A DNA stretch of 64,000 nucleotides, taken from the NCBI GenBank assembly GCA_018368345.1, contig JAGZEK010000001.1:124001-188000 (forward strand), written 5' to 3'. The position numbers were made by a program, and so were the translations under genes. A model generated the notes under the pieces. It saw only the letters and a program-made list of their open reading frames with translations, ran no database searches and had not been told where the DNA came from. This document shows, one piece after another, positions 8,042 through 15,807 of this stretch (position 1 is its first letter; every line of letters starts with the position of its first letter). This DNA comes from Collinsella sp. (GTDB lineage: Bacteria > Actinomycetota > Coriobacteriia > Coriobacteriales > Coriobacteriaceae).

Positions 8042-8554
8042 ATGAGTTCCGACAATCGCACTCCCCGGCTTCATTCCTTCCGCATCGCATGTGCGATAGC
8101 CTCTGCGACCCTTTGCGCCACCGCCATCGCACAAGTGGCGTTCTCCTTAAAGCCAGCAATCGAAGTGCTCGACAACCCTGTAATTGCAGACTCCCCCGCG
8201 TATCCAGCCCTTGCGATCTCGACATTGGTCCCTGCCGTCATCGGTATCGCTACGACCATCCTCAGCGCCGTTCTCGTGTGGACGATCAAGAGCGGAGACC
8301 CCTTCAAGAAAGGGTCTGCGACATGCTTGAAGGTGCTCGGCATTCTCTTCGTTGTTCAAGCTGCCACCAGCCTCTACGCCGGCTCACTCAAAACCTCCGT
8401 TTCGATGTTTGGCGGCGAGGGGGCCGTCGGCGCCCAAGAGATCGCTTCATCATTCGATTGGACCTCTCTGGTTCTCGGCATCGTCCTGTTCATGCTTTCC
8501 CAGCTCTTCTTGTACGCCCGAGAGCTGTACCTCGACTCCGACGAGATTGCGTAA
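8042..8554 (+). CDS. DUF2975 family membrane protein (YoaS-like)
   Basis: 170 residues with four hydrophobic segments at about 14-34, 56-80, 96-115 and 137-158 and a short cytosolic GDPFKKGS loop. The start is the ATG at 8042 with CGGAGG 7 nt upstream. DUF2975 proteins are nearly always next to a small HTH regulator, as here (8564). The B. subtilis pair is YoaS/YozG. The molecular role is unknown; membrane sensing linked to the regulator is a reasonable guess. Confidence 0.75.
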   Translation: MSSDNRTPRLHSFRIACAIASATLCATAIAQVAFSLKPAIEVLDNPVIADSPAYPALAISTLVPAVIGIATTILSAVLVWTIKSGDPFKKGSATCLKVLGILFVVQAATSLYAGSLKTSVSMFGGEGAVGAQEIASSFDWTSLVLGIVLFMLSQLFLYARELYLDSDEIA

Positions 8555-8563
8555 GGAAACGCC

Positions 8564-8815
8564 ATGCCCGTAATTGTTCGCCTCGACAAGATCATGGCCG
8601 AGCGAAAGATTTCCTCGAACGAACTTGCCGAAAGGATTGGAACCACGCCCGTGAACCTGTCCCGTATTAAAAAAGGGCATATTCGCGGCATTCGCTTCAA
8701 CACACTCGAGCAGCTATGCCTCGCCCTTCGTTGCCAACCCGGAGACCTTCTCGAAGTCATGAGCGAAGAGGATGCCCGAAAGGAGTTCGGACTCGATTGG
8801 TCCGCCGAGGATTAG
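8564..8815 (+). CDS. YozG-type Cro/C1 helix-turn-helix regulator
   Basis: 83 residues. MAERKISSNELAERIGTT then NLSRIKKGHIRGIRF then LEQLCLALRCQPGDLLE is the classic small XRE/YozG DNA-binding fold. AAGGAAACGCC precedes the ATG and the gene follows the DUF2975 gene by 9 bp, so they form an operon. The TAG stop is followed in the same frame by recombinase coding sequence. That marks a recombination junction exactly at or near the end of this gene, so its last few residues could be foreign. Confidence 0.85.
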   Translation: MPVIVRLDKIMAERKISSNELAERIGTTPVNLSRIKKGHIRGIRFNTLEQLCLALRCQPGDLLEVMSEEDARKEFGLDWSAED

Positions 8816-9541
8816 AGGGCGGTCGTACTCGCCCTGCACACGGGGATGCGAATCGGCGAGGTCTGCGGCCTTCGGTGGTGCGATGTGGATTTCGAGACGG
8901 GCCTGATCTCGATCAGACACTCGGTGGCGTACGCGAAGGGAATGGGTTCGTTCATCAAGGACACCAAGACCCATGACGCCAGGGGTATCCCCATCGACCC
9001 GGTCGGCCTACTCCCCTTCCTGAAGGAGACCCACGAGATCGACTGCGGAAAGCTGCGCTTGCGCGGCCTTACCGGGGCGGTCGAGATCGGGGACTGCTAC
9101 ATCCTGTCGGAGCCGGGCGCGACCTTCGCGACGACAAGCTATATCCGCAGGGCGTTCAAGACGTTCTCGGAGACCAACGGCCTCATGGGCACCAACGACG
9201 AGCTGATCACGTTCCACGGCCTTCGCCACACGTTCGCAACGCAGTGGATCCGCCAAGGCGGCGATATCAAGGCGCTCCAATCGATCCTCGGCCACAAGGA
9301 CGCCATGGCGACGCTCAACGTCTACGCCGACATCGAGCCCATCTCCAAAATCCATAACATGCTGCGCGCCACGCCGTGCCTTTGGCGCGGGCACCTCGGG
9401 CCGAGGGTCGATCCGGGTCCCATGTTCCAACAGAGGATCCAGGAGTCCATCGAGACGCTCCAGGCGTTCGGCTACGGCATCACCGAGCCGGACGACCGAA
9501 ATATCGCCATACGCGACGTGAAGACGAACAGTTGGCTCTAG
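8816..9541 (+). pseudogene. Tyrosine recombinase (phage-type integrase), N-terminally truncated
   Basis: The frame opens directly after the TAG at 8813-8815 with RAVVLALHTGMRIGEVCGL, the first part of the integrase catalytic domain (Arg I). It continues with KDTKTHDARGIPI (beta-hairpin Lys), HGLRHTFAT (His-x-x-Arg), GHKD and NVYAD (nucleophile Tyr). The catalytic residues are all present. The core-binding N-terminal domain (about 150-200 residues) is missing, and no ribosome site serves the first ATG (8846). The C-terminus after the Tyr is longer than usual (about 70 residues). It is probably a decayed element remnant. Confidence 0.75.
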
Positions 9542-9937
9542 CTCACCGAGTACGCGGCAGTGCTGGGCCCATCCCAACTGAGGTCACGGTGGTCCGATAG
9601 GGGCGCCGCCCGCGGCATGCGCCGCGGAGCGGTATCCCCTACCGAAGGGCGGGGATGCCCTCCGCTTCCAGTTCGGAATCAGCCGTCGGAGGCGTTCGGC
9701 TGACTGCGGGAACGGCCTGTCCGCTCAATGTGTTCGGCTGAGATCGGAAATCAACCCAACACGAGCCGGACACGCGCCAGACGGCTCTTCCCAGTGCGGC
9801 CTTCCCCCTTACGCTCATGTTGCAGGCATGTAACGCCGCAGCGAGCGCGCCTTTTTTGCGCCAGACAGGTACAATGATGAACACTGTACCGTAGCGGAGC
9901 GCCCCGCGCGCGCCGCAATCACGCGAAAGGGTTTCCC
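9542..9937. other. Gap holding hairpin, right 70-bp repeat and a promoter region
   Basis: A GC-rich inverted repeat spans 9598-9641 (TAGGGG...CCCCTA). The right copy of the 70-bp repeat is at 9691-9760. Upstream of the ACT-domain gene, TACAAT (9871-9876) could be a -10 box and lies inside GGTACA...TGTACC (9870-9891), a possible operator. No gene is seen. Confidence 0.45.
9691..9760. repeat. 70-bp direct repeat, right copy
   Basis: It has 90 percent identity with 2330-2399 in the same orientation. Together the two copies bracket the 7.3-kb accessory block. Confidence 0.8.
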
Positions 9938-10225
9938 ATGGCCGAGATCTCGTCCTCCCGTATCGTCATCACCGTCCTTGGCAAGAACCGCCCCGGCATC
10001 GTCGCCGGCGTCACCCGTGTCCTAGGCGAGGCCAACGTCGACATCCGCGACATCACGCAGTCCATTATCGAGGACATCTTCACCATGACCATGCTGGCCG
10101 ATACCGCCGAGTCCAAGCTCGACTTCGCCGAGCTGCAGAAGGCGCTGGCCGAGGCCGGCGAGCTTTCGGGCGTCAACGTGTCCATCCAGCGCGAGGACGT
10201 CTTTAACTTTATGTACCGCCTGTAG
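9938..10225 (+). CDS. ACT domain-containing protein (UPF0237 family)
   Basis: 95 residues forming a single ACT domain: VITVLGKNRPGIVAGVTRVL, then NVDIRDITQSIIEDIFTM and a C-terminal strand. The R/NRPGIV turn is the usual ligand-binding loop of ACT domains. UPF0237 proteins usually lie beside a UPF0210 partner; here the next gene is citrate synthase instead. AAAGGG precedes the ATG. It probably senses a small metabolite such as an amino acid. The ligand is unknown. Confidence 0.85.
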   Translation: MAEISSSRIVITVLGKNRPGIVAGVTRVLGEANVDIRDITQSIIEDIFTMTMLADTAESKLDFAELQKALAEAGELSGVNVSIQREDVFNFMYRL

Positions 10226-10302
10226 CGAGCAAGCCGCTGGGGATAGCCTGACGCGCGCATGCCCATGCAAGTCACCCCGATGCGGCCCGGAGAGGAGCGC
10301 GC

Positions 10303-11721
10303 ATGGCCTACGACGCCAAGAAAATCTATTACCGCTTCGATGACCACTTGAGCCGCCTGGTTCTGGATTACGAGGCGAGCCGTCAGATTTCGCCCGAAAG
10401 CGAAAACCTCTACCACGGCCTGCCGACCGACCCTTATGACGAGGACCTGTTTGTCGAGCACAATGTCAAGCGCGGCCTGCGCAATGCCGACGGCTCGGGC
10501 GTGGTCGCGGGTCTCACTCGTATCTCGGATGTGCACGGCTACAACAAGGTCGACGGAAAGGTCGTGCCCGATCAGGGCAAGCTCACGCTTCGCGGCTACA
10601 GCATCGAGGATCTGGTCAACAATGCCCAGGCCGAGAATCGCTACGGCTATGAGGAAGTCGCCTATCTGCTTATCACGGGTTCGCTGCCCAACAAGGAAGA
10701 GCTCGACGGCTTTTGCGAGCGCCTGGGCGCCTTTAGACATCTGAGCGACGAGTACGTTAAAGAGTTCCCTATGACCACGGTGTCGTCGAGCATCATGAAC
10801 GTGCTCCAGCGCGCCGTACTGTTGCTCTACGCCTTCGATGCCGAACCAGACGTGATCACGCCCGAGCACGAAATCGACGTCGCCATCTCCATGCTCGCCC
10901 GTCTCCCCCGCATCGCCGCCTTCGCTCATATGGCGTCGGTCGCCAAGCTTCGCGGCTCCGAGGTTCACGTGCCGCACCCCACGCCCGGTCTCTCCACCGC
11001 CGAGACCATCCTACAGGTCCTGCGCGGCGGCATGGCGTTCACCCGCGATGAGGCGATGCTGCTCGACGTTATGCTCATGCTGCATGCCGAGCACGGCGGC
11101 GGCAACAACTCCACCTTCGCTTGCCGCGTGCTGTCGTCTTCGGCCACCGACCCGTATTCCGCCTACGCCGCGGCCATCGGCTCGCTCAAGGGCCCGCGCC
11201 ACGGTGGTGCCAATGCCAAGGTCGTGTCTATGCACGAGGACATCCGCGCGCATGTCTCCAACTGGGAGGACGAGGACGAGGTCGCAGCCTACCTGGGCAA
11301 GATCCTCGACAAGCAGGCCTTCGACGGCACGGGCCTCATCTACGGCATGGGCCACGCCGTCTACACGCTGAGCGACCCGCGCGCCGAGGTGTGCCGCCGT
11401 TACGCGCGCTCGCTGGCAGCCAAGAAGGACTTGGGCGAAGAGTTCGCACTCATCGAGCGCATCGAGCGCCTGGCACCCCAGGTCATGCGCGACCACGGCA
11501 TGACCAAGCCCATCTGCGCCAACATCGACCTGTACACGGGCTTTATCTACAAGATGCTCGGCGTGCCCGAGACGCTCTTTACGCCGCTGTTCGCCGTCGC
11601 CCGCATGGCCGGCTGGTCGGCACACCGCATGGAAGAGCTCTTCTGCGCGCATCGCATCATCCGCCCGGCATACCGTCCGGTGATCGAGCCGCTGGAGTAC
11701 AAGCCGCTCGCCGACCGCTAG
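10303..11721 (+). CDS. Citrate synthase (citrate/2-methylcitrate synthase family)
   Basis: 472 residues, close to the long actinobacterial/clostridial citrate synthases. Key segments are GYSIEDLV, HAEHGGGNNSTF (first active-site His), GSLKGPRHGGANAKV, YGMGHAVYTLSDPRA (second His), and NIDLYTGFIYKMLG with the downstream AGWSAHRMEEL. It condenses oxaloacetate with acetyl-CoA, feeding 2-oxoglutarate and glutamate synthesis in an anaerobe. GAGAGGAG precedes the ATG. The terminator at 11745-11783 ends the transcript. The exact acyl-CoA preference cannot be read from sequence. Confidence 0.9.
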   Translation: MAYDAKKIYYRFDDHLSRLVLDYEASRQISPESENLYHGLPTDPYDEDLFVEHNVKRGLRNADGSGVVAGLTRISDVHGYNKVDGKVVPDQGKLTLRGYSIEDLVNNAQAENRYGYEEVAYLLITGSLPNKEELDGFCERLGAFRHLSDEYVKEFPMTTVSSSIMNVLQRAVLLLYAFDAEPDVITPEHEIDVAISMLARLPRIAAFAHMASVAKLRGSEVHVPHPTPGLSTAETILQVLRGGMAFTRDEAMLLDVMLMLHAEHGGGNNSTFACRVLSSSATDPYSAYAAAIGSLKGPRHGGANAKVVSMHEDIRAHVSNWEDEDEVAAYLGKILDKQAFDGTGLIYGMGHAVYTLSDPRAEVCRRYARSLAAKKDLGEEFALIERIERLAPQVMRDHGMTKPICANIDLYTGFIYKMLGVPETLFTPLFAVARMAGWSAHRMEELFCAHRIIRPAYRPVIEPLEYKPLADR

Positions 11722-11744
11722 GACGCGGACCGTTATAGAACTCG

Positions 11745-11783
11745 AGCGTGGCCAGGGCATCACCGCCCTCGGCCACGCTTTTT
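11745..11783 (+). terminator. Terminator after citrate synthase
   Basis: AGCGTGGCC (11745-11753) pairs with GGCCACGCT (11771-11779), followed by a run of five T. Confidence 0.85.
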
Positions 11784-11808
11784 ATGCCAGCAGAAAGGGC
11801 TGCATCAA

Positions 11809-12651
11809 ATGATTGTGTTTTCCGATATGGATGGAACGCTGTTGACGAGCGACAAGCAGATGAGCAACGCCACCTGGGCGATGCTCGACGAGCTCGCACG
11901 TCGCGGCATTGAGTTTGTACCGTGCACGGGGCGTCCGCTGTCGGGCGTCTTTGAGCCCATCCTCGCCCATCCCGCCGTGCACTACGCGGTCTGCGCCAAC
12001 GGCGCCAGCGTCTGGCAGCTCGACGACGATGTGCCCAACGATGCCTCGCGCGCCACGCGCATTTTGAGCCGACCGCTCGACCGCGCCATCGCCCACCGCG
12101 TCCATAGCATTGCAGCCGGCCACGATGTGACCTTCGATATCTTTGCGGACGGGCAGTGCTTCCTCCCCCGCTCGCTCTACACGCGCCTGGACGAATTCTG
12201 CGGCGGCGACCCCCACATCGCGGCTTCGCTTAAGCGCACACGAACACCGATCGACATGGATATCGACAGCAAGATCGACGAGGTCGAGACGCTCGAACGC
12301 ATCGCCATGTACTGGCACAACCCGGCCGATCGCGACGCCATCGCGGCGGCGCTCGACACGCTCGGAGGCATTGAGGTCACGCGTTCTTACACCATGAATA
12401 TCGAGGTCATGGGTAAGGGCGCCACCAAGGGAACGGCCCTCACGTGGCTATGTGAGCATCTGGGCGAGCGTCTCGCCGACGCCTGGGCGTTCGGCGACAA
12501 CATCAACGACATCCCCATGCTGCAGGCAGCGGGCCACGGCATGGCAATGATCAACGCCGAGCTCGAAGACCGCGAGGCCGCCGACGCTATCACCGAATAC
12601 GACAACGACCACGACGGCGTCGCCCGCACCATCATGGCCGCCCTCGCTTAG
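11809..12651 (+). CDS. Cof-type HAD-IIB phosphatase
   Basis: 280 residues. Motif I is FSDMDGTLL at the N-terminus and the late metal motif is FGDNINDIPML. A C2B-type cap sits between them (about residues 85-195). K in KGATKGTAL is the third-motif lysine. Such enzymes hydrolyse sugar phosphates or flavin/pyridoxal phosphates in the cytosol; the substrate cannot be predicted. A second, distinct Cof-type enzyme follows on the opposite strand. AAAGGG lies upstream of the ATG. Confidence 0.88.
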   Translation: MIVFSDMDGTLLTSDKQMSNATWAMLDELARRGIEFVPCTGRPLSGVFEPILAHPAVHYAVCANGASVWQLDDDVPNDASRATRILSRPLDRAIAHRVHSIAAGHDVTFDIFADGQCFLPRSLYTRLDEFCGGDPHIAASLKRTRTPIDMDIDSKIDEVETLERIAMYWHNPADRDAIAAALDTLGGIEVTRSYTMNIEVMGKGATKGTALTWLCEHLGERLADAWAFGDNINDIPMLQAAGHGMAMINAELEDREAADAITEYDNDHDGVARTIMAALA

Positions 12652-12667
12652 TCATTGGTCAGTCACT

Positions 12668-12770
12668 GGGGACGTTCTTAAACGACTAGTCGTTGGGGAC
12701 ACTCTTCGCGAGAAAGCTGCAAGGACTGTCCCCCACTGCCGGCGGAAAAGGAACGTCCCCATCTGCCGGA
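12668..12770. repeat. GGGGACGTTCTT-type intergenic repeat, plus orientation
   Basis: It contains GGGGACGTTCTTA (12668-12680), the palindrome CGACTAGTCG (12683-12692), GGGGAC (12695-12700), and then two GTCCCC boxes each followed by a CTGCCGG (near 12730 and 12760). An inverted copy of the first part lies at 13737-13770, on the other side of the HAD gene. Confidence 0.7.
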
Positions 12771-13565
12771 TTAGGAGAGACTCTCCAGCACGCGACGGAG
12801 CTCATGCTGAACGGCGTGGTCGCGGTTGCAGCCTACGACGCGATCGGCCACCGCCTTGAGCGCGGGGCGCGCGTTTTCCATCGCGCAGCCTGTGCCGACA
12901 AAGCGAATGATCTCGTAGTCGTTCATCGAGTCGCCAAACGCCATAACCTCGTCGCGTCCAATGCCGTAATGCTCCGCGAGCTGCGCGATACCCGAGGCCT
13001 TCGACACACCGGGCTGCATGGCATCGATCCACGCGTTGCCCGAAGGCGCAAAAGTAAAGAGCTGACCAAGTTCGCGCTGTAGCACGTACGCACTGTCCAT
13101 AACCGCACTGTCGTCGCAAAAGATACTCGCTTTGATGATATTTACGCTGGGATCGGGCAGCTCCCAAATGCGCTCGGCATTGGGAAGGTCCTTATCGACC
13201 TCACGCACGAACTTGCACTCGTCATCGAGCAGGAAGGACTTGGTTCGGTCAAAGAGCGCAAGATGCAGATTGGGAAACGTCCTGACGGCTTGGGCGAGCC
13301 TTCGAATCGCCAGGTGGGAATACACCTCACGGTCTACCATCTTACCGTCGGCGTAGACCTGGGCGCCGTTAGCGGCGACAAAGTCCATCTTGTCACGAAC
13401 GGGCGCAAAGAACTCGCACAGGCGATCGTAGCGACGACCTGACGATGCGGCGAAATGCACGCCATGCTCGTGTAGCGCCAGAATCAGTTCGTAGGTCTCG
13501 GGAGGCACCTGGCCGTTTTCGTCAAGCAGTGTGCCGTCCATATCGGATGCAATCAGTTTAAACAT
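12771..13565 (-). CDS. Cof-type HAD-IIB phosphatase
   Basis: 264 residues with IASDMDGTLLDENG at the start, a C2B cap, and MAFGDSMNDYEII near the end; K in SKASGIAQL is the motif III lysine. It differs clearly from the other HAD protein in this window, so it is not a recent duplicate. Its ribosome site AAGGGAG lies within the right arm of a long palindrome (13571-13632), which could hide the site in the mRNA. The gene is flanked by inverted copies of the GGGGACGTT repeat. The substrate is unknown. Confidence 0.88.
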   Translation of the reverse strand: MFKLIASDMDGTLLDENGQVPPETYELILALHEHGVHFAASSGRRYDRLCEFFAPVRDKMDFVAANGAQVYADGKMVDREVYSHLAIRRLAQAVRTFPNLHLALFDRTKSFLLDDECKFVREVDKDLPNAERIWELPDPSVNIIKASIFCDDSAVMDSAYVLQRELGQLFTFAPSGNAWIDAMQPGVSKASGIAQLAEHYGIGRDEVMAFGDSMNDYEIIRFVGTGCAMENARPALKAVADRVVGCNRDHAVQHELRRVLESLS

Positions 13566-13570
13566 AGAAA

Positions 13571-13632
13571 AGCTCCCTTCGGGCTTGTTGGAATCGAACG
13601 TGTATCCGATTCCAACGTACCCAAAGGGAGCT
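13571..13632. repeat. 62-bp near-perfect palindrome covering the ribosome site
   Basis: The arm starting AGCTCCCTTCGGG at 13571 pairs with the arm ending CCCAAAGGGAGCT at 13632. About 26 bp pair per side with four mismatches, including GTTGGAATCG against CGATTCCAAC, and the loop is about 10 nt. On the minus strand the second arm ends AAGGGAGCTTTTCT directly before the ATG of the HAD gene. It can act as an SD-masking leader hairpin or as a terminator with a short T run. Confidence 0.75.
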
Positions 13633-13736
13633 CAGATAAGACTCTGCGGGCGTAAACGTTACAAGGACCTGGCAAATAGCTCACACATGTCAGAGGTCTC
13701 ACGGTCGCGGCGTCAGGCGACACGCCACCCCGACGG

Positions 13737-13770
13737 CTAGTCGTTCAAGAACGTCCCCGATGACTAGTCG
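13737..13770. repeat. GGGGACGTTCTT-type intergenic repeat, minus orientation
   Basis: On the minus strand it reads GACTAGTCATCGGGGACGTT then CTTGAACGACTAG, the same unit as at 12668 but inverted. It overlaps the last codons and stop of the adenine deaminase gene. Confidence 0.7.
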
Positions 13771-15584
13771 GCGTAGGTGAAGGTCGTGACGTCGAACATG
13801 CCCTCGGGGCGGATGCGGAGCGTCGGGATCACCGGCAGGGGCAGGAAGATGATGCCCATAATGGGGTCGAGCGGCGGCTCGATGCCCATGGCACGCGCCT
13901 TGACCATAAAGTCGTCGTGCTGCGCGGCGACATCCTCGGCCTTGCCCTCGCTCATCAGGCCACCGAGCGCCAGCGGAATGCGCGCCACGACCTCGCCGTT
14001 GCGCACCAGCACGTGACCACCTTGGCCCACGGCCTCAACGGCGGCCATCATATCGGCGGCGTTGTCGCCCACGACGCACACGTTGTGCGAGTCGTGGCCG
14101 ATCGTGGAGGCAATTGCGCCACCCGTGATGGTAAAGCCGCGCACCCAGCCGCGACCGATGTGCTTGCCAACAAGACCCAGGCCCGCAGGACCATCGCCAT
14201 CGGCGCCCTCGGCCTGCAGCGACACGCCGCGGCCGTGGCGCTCGATCAGCATAATGCGGCGCAGGCCCTCGGCGTTCTCGGGGCGAGCCATACCCGTGAT
14301 GGCCTTGCCCGGCACCACGTCAATCACGGCCTCGCCCGGCTTAAAGGCATAGTCAAATACGTCGAGCGAAAGCTTCGGCAGCTTAACGGAAGCACGCAGC
14401 TCATCGGCAAGGGCCGCGACCTCGGCCATCTCGGGTGCAATCTCGCCCACAAAAGTGCCGTCCTGTGCCACGAGCGCGCCGGCGGCATACACGCGATGCG
14501 GAGCCGTGGCAAACGTCAGGTCATTGAGCACCAGCAGGTCGGCACGCTTGCCCGGGGCAATCGCACCACGCAGCTCGTGTGGGTCGCGGCAACCGTGGTC
14601 CAGGCCAAACGCCTCGGCCGTGGAGAGGGACGCCATAGAGATAGCGACCACGGGGTCAATACCGGCGTCGATAGCCACACGGCAGGCATTGTCGATCATG
14701 CCGGTCGCAAGCGCATCGGAAGGGGCGCGGTCGTCGGTCGCAAAGCAGCAGCGGCGGGCGCGCGCGGGATTCTCTAGCAGCATCGGCGACAGGTTGGCCA
14801 AGTCGTGGCTACACGTACCTTCGCGCAGCATCACATACATGCCGCGGGACAGTTTATCGAGCGCCTCCTCGGGAATCGTCGACTCGTGGTCGGCAATAAT
14901 ACCCGCCGCGGCATAGGCATTGAGGTCCTTGCCGGCAACGAGCGGCGCATGACCGTCGACTTGCTTGGACGGCGTCTGGTTAGCGGCATCGATGCGAGCA
15001 CAGGTCTCGGGATCGGCCATAAAAACGCCCGGAAGGTTCATCATTTCGCCCAGGCCAAAGACATCGCCCGGATGCTCGGCAAAAAACGCTTGCATGTCAG
15101 CGGCGGTAATCACAGCGCCTGCTTGCTCATCGGGCAGCGCGGGCACGCACGAGGGCATCATGTACTTGATGGAAATAGGAGCGCGACGACCGTCCTCGAT
15201 CATAAAGCGCAGGCCGTCCAAGCCGGAAACATTAGCGATCTCGTGGCTGTCAGCAATAGCGGTGGTGGTACCGCGCGTCGCCGCCATGCGCGCATACTCG
15301 GCAGGGCGGATGTTCGAAGACTCGATATGCAAGTGCCCGTCAATAAAACCGGGGGCAAGATAGCGGCCCTGGCAATCGATGACCTCGGCAGCCTCATACG
15401 TACCGGCGGCATCGTCGCGACCATCGTAGAGCACACCGACGATCACGCCATCCTTGACGGCAACGCTACCGGGCGCCACACGCTGGCCATACACGTCGAC
15501 GATCTGCGCATTGGTAAACAGCGTGTCGACGGGCACGCGACCCTCGGCGGCCTCGATCACAGACCTCATGACCTCAACGGACAT
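13764..15584 (-). CDS. ade: Adenine deaminase
   Basis: 606 residues from the ATG at 15584 (AAAGGAG 6 nt upstream; an in-frame ATG at 15665 has no such site and would run through a hairpin). Motifs: APGFIDGHLHIESSNIRPAEYARMAATRGTTTAIADSHEI (the metal HxH), VDGHAP, IADHEST, CFATDDRAPSD, and the C-terminal domain with GLGLVGKHIGRGWVRGF and SHNVCVVGDN. It deaminates adenine to hypoxanthine, which could feed the purine-degrading enzymes encoded at 34-64 kb. A hairpin with a T6 tract precedes the gene. Confidence 0.93.
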   Translation of the reverse strand: MSVEVMRSVIEAAEGRVPVDTLFTNAQIVDVYGQRVAPGSVAVKDGVIVGVLYDGRDDAAGTYEAAEVIDCQGRYLAPGFIDGHLHIESSNIRPAEYARMAATRGTTTAIADSHEIANVSGLDGLRFMIEDGRRAPISIKYMMPSCVPALPDEQAGAVITAADMQAFFAEHPGDVFGLGEMMNLPGVFMADPETCARIDAANQTPSKQVDGHAPLVAGKDLNAYAAAGIIADHESTIPEEALDKLSRGMYVMLREGTCSHDLANLSPMLLENPARARRCCFATDDRAPSDALATGMIDNACRVAIDAGIDPVVAISMASLSTAEAFGLDHGCRDPHELRGAIAPGKRADLLVLNDLTFATAPHRVYAAGALVAQDGTFVGEIAPEMAEVAALADELRASVKLPKLSLDVFDYAFKPGEAVIDVVPGKAITGMARPENAEGLRRIMLIERHGRGVSLQAEGADGDGPAGLGLVGKHIGRGWVRGFTITGGAIASTIGHDSHNVCVVGDNAADMMAAVEAVGQGGHVLVRNGEVVARIPLALGGLMSEGKAEDVAAQHDDFMVKARAMGIEPPLDPIMGIIFLPLPVIPTLRIRPEGMFDVTTFTYAD

Positions 15585-15604
15585 ACATACTCCTTTAACC
15601 GTAG

Positions 15605-15640
15605 AAAAAAGCTGCGGAGCGGACAGACCTTCACCGCAGC
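15605..15640 (-). terminator. Attenuator-like terminator in the ade leader
   Basis: On the minus strand GCTGCGG...CCGCAGC (15640-15611) is followed by six T, only about 20 nt before the ade start and its ribosome site. tyrS already has its own terminator at 15748-15780, so this second one may regulate ade. No purine riboswitch core was found. Confidence 0.6.
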
Positions 15641-15743
15641 AAGTCAATAGCCATTGTATGCCCAAAAGGAAGCCCCGCTAACACCCCTTCCGCTTAACGG
15701 CACCGCCAAATGATCCCTCCGTCCCCAAGGGATCGTCGTAACC

Positions 15744-15780
15744 AAAAAAGGCCGCAGTCGGGATTCCCGGCTGCGGCCTT
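15744..15780 (-). terminator. tyrS terminator
   Basis: A 10-bp stem AAGGCCGCAG/CTGCGGCCTT (15748-15757, 15771-15780) is followed on the minus strand by a T6 run. Confidence 0.88.
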
Positions 15781-15807
15781 ATTGCACTTGTGAGGTCAAC
15801 TCGCTCG

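Noticed and set aside
13590..13620. tRNA-like T-arm (GTTCGATTCC)
   Set aside because: No cloverleaf, no CCA end and no anticodon arm; the match is part of a long palindrome.
15600..15720. Purine riboswitch upstream of ade
   Set aside because: The conserved purine aptamer core and loop-loop sequences are absent; only a terminator-like hairpin is visible.
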